From Pseudomonas sp. JAI120 (GTDB lineage Bacteria > Pseudomonadota > Gammaproteobacteria > Pseudomonadales > Pseudomonadaceae): a stretch of 64,000 nucleotides of DNA. This document shows, piece after piece, positions 57,846-64,000 of the stretch; the stretch's first letter is position 1; every line of letters starts with the position of its first letter. The notes under the pieces were generated by a model. That model ran no database searches and was not told the origin of the DNA. It saw only the letters and a list, made by a program, of their open reading frames with translations. Where the stretch lies: assembly GCF_014207255.1 (NCBI RefSeq), contig NZ_JACHCZ010000007.1:270675-334674 (forward strand), in the 5' to 3' direction. A program made the translations under genes and the position numbers.

Positions 57846-59570
57846 GTGGAGCTTTTATCTGGCGGTGAGATGCTCGTCCGCTTTTTGCGTGACGAAGGCG
57901 TCGACTATATCTACGGGTACCCAGGTGGTGCTCTGCTGCATGTTTACGACGCGCTGTTCAAGGAACCAGCTGTTACCCACATCCTGGTTCGCCACGAACA
58001 AGCCGCGACCCATATGGCTGACGGTTATGCCCGTGCCACCGGTAAAGCCGGTGTGGTACTGGTAACGTCCGGCCCAGGCGCAACCAATGCCATTACTGGC
58101 ATCGCGACTGCTTATATGGACTCCATCCCGATGGTGATCATTTCCGGCCAGGTGCCAAGCACCATGGTGGGGACCGATGCGTTCCAGGAAACCGACATGA
58201 TCGGTATCTCCAGGCCGATCGTGAAACACAGCTTCATGATCAAGCATGCGTCGGAAATCCCGGACGTCATGAAAAAGGCATTCTACCTCGCACAGTCCGG
58301 TCGCCCGGGTCCTGTCGTGGTCGATATCCCGAAAGACATGACCAACCCGGCTGAGAAATTCGAATACGTTTTCCCGAAGAAAGCCAAGCTGCGCTCTTAC
58401 AGCCCGGCCGTTCGCGGGCACTCGGGGCAAATCCGCAAGGCGGCAGAGATGCTCCTGGCGGCCAAGCGTCCAGTGCTGTACTCGGGTGGTGGCGTGATCC
58501 TGGGTGGCGGTTCTGCACCGCTGACCGAGCTGGCCAAACTGCTCAACCTGCCGGTAACCAACACCCTGATGGGCCTCGGCGCCTTCCCGGGTACGGACCG
58601 TCAGTTCGTGGGTATGCTGGGCATGCATGGCAGCTACACCGCCAACCTGACCATGCACCACGCCGACGTGATCCTGGCAGTGGGCGCACGTTTTGATGAC
58701 CGCGTGATCAATGGCGCGAGCAAATTCTGCCCGAATGCCAAGATCATCCATATCGACATCGACCCGGCGTCCATCTCCAAGACCATCAAGGCCGACGTGC
58801 CGATCGTAGGTCCTGTGGAAAGTGTATTGACCGAGATGGTCGCTGCGCTCAAGGACATCGGCGAAACGCCGAACAAGGAATCCGTTGCCAGTTGGTGGAA
58901 GCAGATCGACGAATGGCGCGGTGATCGCGGCCTGTTCCCTTACGACAAGGGCGATGGCAGCATCATCAAGCCACAAACCGTGATCGAAACCCTCTGCGAA
59001 GTGACCAAGGGCGACGCCTTTGTGACCTCCGATGTCGGCCAGCACCAGATGTTTGCCGCGCAGTACTACAAGTTCGACAAGCCTAACCGCTGGATCAACT
59101 CCGGTGGCCTGGGCACGATGGGCTTTGGTTTCCCAGCAGCCATGGGTGTGAAACTGAGTTTCCCGGACTCTGACGTTGCGTGCGTCACCGGGGAAGGCAG
59201 CATTCAGATGAACATCCAGGAACTGTCGACGTGCCTGCAGTACGGTCTTCCTGTGAAGATTGTCTGCTTGAACAACGGCGTGCTGGGCATGGTTCGTCAG
59301 TGGCAGGACATGAGCTACGGTAGCCGTCACTCCCATTCCTACATGGAATCGTTGCCGGATTTCATCAAGTTGGTTGAAGCCTATGGCCACGTTGGCATTC
59401 GCATCACCGATCTGAAAGATCTGAAGCCGAAGATGGAAGAAGCGTTCGCCATGAAGGACCGCCTGGTGTTCCTCGATATTCAGGTCGATACCAGCGAGCA
59501 CGTCTACCCGATGCAGATCAAAGACGGCTCTATGCGCGATATGTGGCTGAACAAGACGGAGCGTACTTAA
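57846..59570 (+). CDS. ilvI: Acetolactate synthase large subunit
   Basis: TPP- and FAD-dependent enzyme condensing pyruvate or 2-ketobutyrate with pyruvate in valine/leucine/isoleucine synthesis. The 574-residue catalytic subunit has the N-terminal Glu51 (HEQAATHM) that activates TPP, the FAD domain, and the TPP-binding motif GEGSIQMN (GDGS-type with Glu). I take GTG 57846 (MELLSGGEMLVRFL), spaced about 6 nt from AGAGGTGA; another in-frame GTG is at 57837. The stop is 2 bp before ilvH. Confidence 0.97.
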   Translation: MELLSGGEMLVRFLRDEGVDYIYGYPGGALLHVYDALFKEPAVTHILVRHEQAATHMADGYARATGKAGVVLVTSGPGATNAITGIATAYMDSIPMVIISGQVPSTMVGTDAFQETDMIGISRPIVKHSFMIKHASEIPDVMKKAFYLAQSGRPGPVVVDIPKDMTNPAEKFEYVFPKKAKLRSYSPAVRGHSGQIRKAAEMLLAAKRPVLYSGGGVILGGGSAPLTELAKLLNLPVTNTLMGLGAFPGTDRQFVGMLGMHGSYTANLTMHHADVILAVGARFDDRVINGASKFCPNAKIIHIDIDPASISKTIKADVPIVGPVESVLTEMVAALKDIGETPNKESVASWWKQIDEWRGDRGLFPYDKGDGSIIKPQTVIETLCEVTKGDAFVTSDVGQHQMFAAQYYKFDKPNRWINSGGLGTMGFGFPAAMGVKLSFPDSDVACVTGEGSIQMNIQELSTCLQYGLPVKIVCLNNGVLGMVRQWQDMSYGSRHSHSYMESLPDFIKLVEAYGHVGIRITDLKDLKPKMEEAFAMKDRLVFLDIQVDTSEHVYPMQIKDGSMRDMWLNKTERT

Positions 59571-59572
59571 TC

Positions 59573-60064
59573 ATGCGGCACATTATCTCCCTGCTTCTGG
59601 AGAACGAACCCGGCGCTCTGTCTCGTGTTGTCGGCCTGTTTTCGCAACGCAACTACAACATCGAAAGCCTGACCGTGGCGCCGACCGAAGACCCGACTTT
59701 GTCGCGCCTGACGTTGACCACCGTGGGCCACGATGAGGTGATCGAGCAGATCACCAAGAACCTCAACAAGCTGATCGAAGTAGTCAAGCTGGTCGACCTG
59801 TCGGAGAGTGCCCACATCGAGCGCGAGCTGATGTTGGTTAAAGTCAAGGCCACGGGTGCCCAGCGTGCCGAGATCAAGCGCACTACCGATATTTATCGCG
59901 GGCAGATCGTCGATGTGAGCGCCAGCGTTTATACCGTTCAGCTGACCGGTACAAGCGACAAACTGGACAGCTTCATCCAGTCGATCGGGACGGCCTCGAT
60001 TCTGGAAACGGTACGCAGTGGTGTCACCGGGATTGCCCGTGGCGACAAAGTACTCAGCATCTAA
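59573..60064 (+). CDS. ilvH: Acetolactate synthase small (regulatory) subunit
   Basis: Confers valine feedback inhibition on IlvI. The 163-residue protein has the N-terminal ACT domain (MRHIISLLLENEPGALSRVVGLFSQRNYNIESLTVAPTED, about 1-80) and the IlvN C-terminal domain (VKVKATGAQRAEIKRTTDIYRGQIVDVS). ATG 59573 lies 2 bp after the ilvI stop. Confidence 0.97.
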   Translation: MRHIISLLLENEPGALSRVVGLFSQRNYNIESLTVAPTEDPTLSRLTLTTVGHDEVIEQITKNLNKLIEVVKLVDLSESAHIERELMLVKVKATGAQRAEIKRTTDIYRGQIVDVSASVYTVQLTGTSDKLDSFIQSIGTASILETVRSGVTGIARGDKVLSI

Positions 60065-60111
60065 CCCAAATTAGCGAATGGCCTTGCGGCCTGGATATAT
60101 AGAGGAACCTC

Positions 60112-61128
60112 ATGAAAGTTTACTACGATAAAGATTGTGACCTGTCGATCATCCAGGGCAAGAAAGTCGCCATCATCGGCTACGGCTCCCAGGGTCACGC
60201 GCAAGCTTGCAACCTGAAAGACTCCGGCGTTGACGTGACTGTTGGCCTGCGTAAAGGCTCGGCCACCGTTGCCAAGGCTGAAGCTCACGGCCTGAAAGTG
60301 ACTGACGTTGCTTCCGCTGTTGCTGCTGCCGACCTGGTCATGATCCTGACCCCGGACGAGTTCCAGTCCGCGCTGTACAAGAACGAAATCGAGCCGAACA
60401 TCAAGAAGGGCGCCACCCTGGCGTTCTCCCACGGCTTCGCGATCCACTACAACCAGGTTGTGCCGCGCGCTGACCTCGACGTGATCATGATCGCGCCGAA
60501 AGCACCGGGCCACACCGTACGTTCCGAGTTCGTCAAAGGCGGCGGTATCCCTGACCTGATCGCGATCTACCAGGATGCTTCGGGCAACGCCAAGAACGTT
60601 GCGCTGTCTTACGCTGCTGGCGTAGGTGGCGGTCGTACCGGCATCATCGAAACCACCTTCAAGGACGAGACCGAAACCGACCTGTTCGGCGAGCAAGCCG
60701 TTCTGTGCGGCGGTACCGTTGAGCTGGTTAAAGCCGGTTTCGAAACCCTGGTTGAAGCTGGCTACGCGCCGGAAATGGCCTACTTCGAATGCCTGCACGA
60801 ACTGAAACTGATCGTTGACCTCATGTACGAAGGCGGTATCGCCAACATGAACTACTCGATCTCCAACAACGCCGAATACGGCGAGTACGTGACTGGCCCG
60901 GAAGTGATCAACGCCGAGTCCCGCCAGGCTATGCGCAACGCCCTGAAACGTATTCAGGATGGCGAATACGCCAAAATGTTCATCAGCGAAGGTGCTACCG
61001 GCTACCCTTCGATGACCGCCAAGCGTCGTAATAACGCCGCTCACGGTATCGAAGTCATCGGTGAGCAACTGCGCTCCATGATGCCGTGGATCGGTGCCAA
61101 CAAGATCGTCGACAAAGCCAAAAACTAA
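60112..61128 (+). CDS. ilvC: Ketol-acid reductoisomerase
   Basis: NADPH- and Mg-dependent isomeroreductase, the next step after acetolactate synthase. The 338-residue class I enzyme has IIGYGSQGHAQACNLKDSG (NADPH fold, about 19-37), PKAPGH and the helical C-domain with DLFGEQAVLCGG and the metal-binding EXXXE pattern. AGAGGAACC is the Shine-Dalgarno. Followed by a terminator. Confidence 0.97.
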   Translation: MKVYYDKDCDLSIIQGKKVAIIGYGSQGHAQACNLKDSGVDVTVGLRKGSATVAKAEAHGLKVTDVASAVAAADLVMILTPDEFQSALYKNEIEPNIKKGATLAFSHGFAIHYNQVVPRADLDVIMIAPKAPGHTVRSEFVKGGGIPDLIAIYQDASGNAKNVALSYAAGVGGGRTGIIETTFKDETETDLFGEQAVLCGGTVELVKAGFETLVEAGYAPEMAYFECLHELKLIVDLMYEGGIANMNYSISNNAEYGEYVTGPEVINAESRQAMRNALKRIQDGEYAKMFISEGATGYPSMTAKRRNNAAHGIEVIGEQLRSMMPWIGANKIVDKAKN

Positions 61129-61146
61129 GTCGTACGTATCAACAGA

Positions 61147-61172
61147 AAACGCGGCTTAGGCCGCGTTTTTTC
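61147..61172 (+). terminator. Rho-independent terminator after ilvC
   Basis: AAACGCGGC-TTAG-GCCGCGTTT followed by a T-run. Confidence 0.93.
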
Positions 61173-61273
61173 GTTTGGGGAGCGGGTTCTGGTATAAAGC
61201 TGCATCGTTTGCGGGCGAACAGTCGCCGCAAGTATTGGTCGAATTTTTTTCACACCGTTGCAAGGTAAAGTCC

Positions 61274-62131
61274 ATGAGCGAACGTCCCGAAGAGCCAAAC
61301 CAGGCTTCTGACGCCGAAAGCCTGCTGCCGATCGATGAGCATGTCGAAGAAGGGCATGACGCTGAAGGCCGCAAGGTCCGGCATCGTGGCATCTATTTGC
61401 TGCCCAATCTGTTCACTACGGCAAACTTGTTTGCCGGGTTCTATTCCATCATCAACTCAATGAGTGCCCAAAGCGCCCTGGCGGCCGGTGATGCGGCGAG
61501 CGCCAGCAAGTATTTCGGCTTTGCTGCCATCGCAATTTTCGTGGCCATGGTGCTGGATGGCCTTGATGGTCGTGTGGCGCGCATGACCAACACCCAAAGC
61601 GCTTTCGGTGCCGAGTATGACTCGCTGTCGGACATGGTTGCCTTTGGTGTTGCGCCTGCACTGCTGGCCTTCGCCTGGGCGCTCGGTGATATGGGTAAGG
61701 TTGGCTGGATGGTCGCCTTCATCTATGTCGCGGGTGCAGCGTTGCGTCTGGCTCGCTTCAATACCCAGGTGGGTACTGCTGATAAACGTTACTTCATTGG
61801 CCTGGCCAGTCCGGCAGCGGCGGGGGTGGTGGCGGGTATCGTCTGGGCGTTCAGCGACTACGGCATCCAGGGTTCGAAAATGTCGTTCCTGGTGGCGTTG
61901 ATGGTTGCTGCGGCCGGTATGCTGATGGTGAGCAATATCAAGTACAACAGCTTCAAGGAGCTTGATCTCAAAGGGCGTGTACCTTTCGTGGCGATCCTGG
62001 CAGTGGTGCTGGTGTTTGCGGTGGTCTTCAGTGACCCTCCTCGGATTCTGCTATTGGCTTTCCTGGTCTACGCCGCTTCGGGGCCGATTCAGTACTTGCT
62101 GCATATGCGTCGGGACAAAACGTTGCCTTAA
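61274..62131 (+). CDS. pssA: CDP-diacylglycerol--serine O-phosphatidyltransferase PssA
   Basis: Makes phosphatidylserine, precursor of phosphatidylethanolamine. The 285-residue CDP-alcohol phosphatidyltransferase has the motif DGLDGRVARMTNTQSAFGAEYDSLSD (about 93-118, metal aspartates) and several membrane spans, with an acidic N-terminal extension (residues 1-38). It is the membrane CDP-OH-P type, not the phospholipase-D-like E. coli PssA. ATG 61274 (MSERPEEP) is chosen over a 33-residue upstream extension. Confidence 0.95.
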   Translation: MSERPEEPNQASDAESLLPIDEHVEEGHDAEGRKVRHRGIYLLPNLFTTANLFAGFYSIINSMSAQSALAAGDAASASKYFGFAAIAIFVAMVLDGLDGRVARMTNTQSAFGAEYDSLSDMVAFGVAPALLAFAWALGDMGKVGWMVAFIYVAGAALRLARFNTQVGTADKRYFIGLASPAAAGVVAGIVWAFSDYGIQGSKMSFLVALMVAAAGMLMVSNIKYNSFKELDLKGRVPFVAILAVVLVFAVVFSDPPRILLLAFLVYAASGPIQYLLHMRRDKTLP

Positions 62132-62194
62132 TGTAATTTCCCCCATACTCCGCAGTCTATTGGTGCATCAGTTCTCCAATGCTGCGGAGTTGCC

Positions 62195-63208
62195 ATGTTA
62201 ATCAAATTGCCCAAAGCGTCCGCTTGCCAAGAATCGGATGTCACGCCTGAATCCTTCTACCTTTCTCGCCGTAGCTTGCTCGGTGGTGCGCTTGCCGGCA
62301 TTGCTGCCAGCAGCCTGCCGCGTTGGGCCAGTGCAGAAGAGGCAGCGCGTTATCCCGATGTTGAGTCTGGCAAGGCGCCCAATTGGTTTGCCGAAAAATT
62401 GCCGGAAACGAAATGGCAGGCGGTGACGGTCAAGGATGAGTCCATCACCCCGTTCAAGGACGCAACCCACTACAACAACTTCTATGAGTTCGGTACAGAC
62501 AAGGGCGATCCTGCGAAAAATGCAGGCTCACTCAAGACCGAGCCTTGGAGTGTGGTGATTGATGGTGAGGTCGCAAAGCCGGGACGTTATGCCCTTGAAG
62601 ACTTCATGAAGCCCTATCAGCTAGAAGAGCGGATCTACCGTTTGCGCTGTGTCGAGGCGTGGTCGATGGTCATTCCGTGGATGGGTTTTCCGATCTCTGC
62701 CTTGCTCAAGCAGGTTGAGCCTACCTCCAAGGCTAAATACATCCGCTTTGAAACCCTCCAGGATGCCAAGAGTATGCCTGGGCAGCGTTCGAGTTTTGGC
62801 TTGATCGACTGGCCTTATGTAGAAGGGCTGCGTCTGGATGAGGCGATGAACCCTTTGGCGATTCTTGCCGTTGGCATGTATGGGCGCGAGTTGCCCAATC
62901 AGAACGGTGCACCCTTACGTCTGGTCGTGCCTTGGAAGTACGGTTTCAAGAGCGTGAAATCCATCGTGCGTATAAGCCTTGTAAGCGAGCAGCCCAAAAC
63001 CACTTGGCAGAGTATCGCGGCGGATGAATATGGCTTCTATGCGAATGTGAACCCTACGGTGGATCATCCCCGCTGGACCCAGGCGCGGGAGCGTCGTCTG
63101 CCAAGTGGCCTGTTCAGTCCCAATGTGCGTGAGACGCAGATGTTCAATGGATACTCGGATGAGGTTGCCTCTTTATATACAGGCCTTGATCTGCGGAAGA
63201 ACTACTGA
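62195..63208 (+). CDS. msrP: Protein-methionine-sulfoxide reductase catalytic subunit MsrP
   Basis: Periplasmic molybdenum enzyme repairing oxidised methionines. The 337-residue protein has a Tat signal (SRRSLLGGALAGIAA, about 24-38) and the Mo-ligand cysteine C152 in RLRCVEAWSMVIPW, plus GAPLRLVVPWKYGFKSVKSI. GGAG Shine-Dalgarno at 62185-62188. It couples to the heme membrane partner MsrQ encoded next. Confidence 0.95.
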   Translation: MLIKLPKASACQESDVTPESFYLSRRSLLGGALAGIAASSLPRWASAEEAARYPDVESGKAPNWFAEKLPETKWQAVTVKDESITPFKDATHYNNFYEFGTDKGDPAKNAGSLKTEPWSVVIDGEVAKPGRYALEDFMKPYQLEERIYRLRCVEAWSMVIPWMGFPISALLKQVEPTSKAKYIRFETLQDAKSMPGQRSSFGLIDWPYVEGLRLDEAMNPLAILAVGMYGRELPNQNGAPLRLVVPWKYGFKSVKSIVRISLVSEQPKTTWQSIAADEYGFYANVNPTVDHPRWTQARERRLPSGLFSPNVRETQMFNGYSDEVASLYTGLDLRKNY

Positions 63209-63828
63209 TGCGCTACCCCATCTGGCGCGTTGTCGTTTTTATAGCTGCGGCAGTGTGGCCGTTGTTATGGCTATATGAGGCGTGGAGTTTTGCCTTGGGG
63301 CCGGATCCGGGCAAGGTGCTGGTTGACCGGCTTGGCTTGGGCGCTTTGATCCTCTTGCTGATTACCCTCGGCATGACGCCGTTGCAGAAACTGAGCGGTT
63401 GGGCGGGGTGGATCGCGGTGCGCCGGCAGCTTGGATTGTGGTGCTTTGTTTATGTAGTGCTGCATTTAGCGGCTTACTGTGTGTTTGTCCTGGGACTGGA
63501 TTGGTCGCAATTGGGTGTGGAGCTGCGTAAGCGGCCCTACATTATTGTGGGGGCGCTAGGGTTCTTGTCTTTGTTGGTGTTGGCGGTCACATCTAATCGC
63601 TATAGCCAGCGCCGACTGGGTAGTCGTTGGAAGAAGCTGCATCGCATGGTGTATGTAATTCTTGGGCTTGGTTTGCTGCATATGTTGTGGATCGTGCGGG
63701 CTGATCTGAAGGAATGGGCTATCTATGCTTCTATAGGTGCGCTGCTTCTGGTGTTGCGTGTACCGCCAGTAGCGCGCCGAATCCCCCGACTTATTACTAA
63801 AAAAGCGCCCTCTGCAACAAAAGCGTAA
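63208..63828 (+). CDS. msrQ: Heme-binding membrane subunit MsrQ
   Basis: Integral membrane electron donor for MsrP. The 206-residue protein has about six spans with histidines in VLHLAAY and KKLHRMVYVILGLGLLHMLW that can ligate heme. Its ATG shares bases with the msrP stop (TGATG), so translation is coupled. Confidence 0.94.
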   Translation: MRYPIWRVVVFIAAAVWPLLWLYEAWSFALGPDPGKVLVDRLGLGALILLLITLGMTPLQKLSGWAGWIAVRRQLGLWCFVYVVLHLAAYCVFVLGLDWSQLGVELRKRPYIIVGALGFLSLLVLAVTSNRYSQRRLGSRWKKLHRMVYVILGLGLLHMLWIVRADLKEWAIYASIGALLLVLRVPPVARRIPRLITKKAPSATKA

Positions 63829-63835
63829 TTAACGC

Positions 63836-63870
63836 TTGACCGCAGATCCTGGAAGTCTATAATTCGCCCC
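63836..63870 (+). promoter_or_regulatory. Stable-RNA-type promoter at the right edge
   Basis: TTGACC (63836-63841), 16-bp spacer and a perfect TATAAT (63858-63863), followed by a GC-rich discriminator TCGCCCC, as in rRNA/tRNA promoters subject to stringent control. The following ~130 bp have no open frame and look like a structured leader. In P. aeruginosa an rRNA operon follows msrQ, so an rrn operon probably begins beyond the window. Confidence 0.7.
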
Positions 63871-64000
63871 ACTTCCGGCGCAGCCTAAACGTAAAACTCC
63901 TTTGCAAACAAAGAGTTATGCAGGATTAGGCGGCGAGTTGCTTCAGTTCATCGAAGCCCAGAAGGAGTTGATAGAGTCGTGTTGTTTGGCGCTATTAACG

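Overview
The window is core chromosome of a fluorescent Pseudomonas (P. fluorescens-group type). Codon use is GC-rich throughout and nearly every protein is instantly recognisable as the Pseudomonas version. The gene order follows, from memory, the P. aeruginosa PA4761-PA4691 block, with differences noted below. I see no insertion sequence, prophage, CRISPR array or genomic island, so this is housekeeping DNA whose main interest lies in its regulatory RNAs and control sites.

Layout. (1) 1-9124, plus strand: the 3' part of dnaK, then dnaJ, dapB, carA, carB and greA (chaperones, lysine/peptidoglycan precursor, carbamoyl phosphate, transcription elongation). A strong terminator hairpin sits in the carA leader. 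(2) 9153-16166: a small membrane protein, yhbY (minus), rlmE, ftsH, folP, glmM, tpiA and secG. (3) 16189-25340: tRNA-Leu(GAG), tRNA-fMet, rimP-nusA-infB-rbfA-truB-rpsO-pnp, the classic translation/transcription operon headed by the initiator tRNA and several hairpins. (4) 25499-26340: a duplicated BON-domain periplasmic protein behind a good candidate sigma-54 promoter.

(5) 26388-45817, minus strand (transcribed right to left): dksA, gluQRS, the small gene cbrX, cbrA, cbrB, the sRNA gene crcZ, pcnB, folK, panB, panC, pgi, acs, an MpaB/DUF2236 protein, an rRNA-type methyltransferase and a large AsmA-like DUF748 protein. CbrA/CbrB form the carbon/nitrogen two-component system. CbrB is a sigma-54 activator and crcZ, just downstream, carries a textbook -24/-12 promoter, a TGTTAC-N14-GTAACA dyad upstream of it, and several A-rich motifs of the type bound by Hfq/Crc. 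The acs gene in the same block has such a motif next to its ribosome binding site, so regulator and probable target lie a few kilobases apart.

(6) 46138-53888: an aminotransferase, sfsA, a small Rieske protein, a heme ABC importer hmuTUV behind a Fur-type box, a single prrF iron-response sRNA with promoter and Fur box, a TfoX C-terminal-domain protein, a pentapeptide-repeat protein and a two-domain kinase-like protein. (7) 54010-57414: mrcB (PBP1b), its probable lipoprotein activator lpoP, and a YqcC-family protein. (8) 57846-63828: ilvI-ilvH-ilvC, pssA and the methionine sulfoxide repair pair msrP-msrQ. The window ends in a stable-RNA-like promoter that probably belongs to an rRNA operon beginning beyond the edge.
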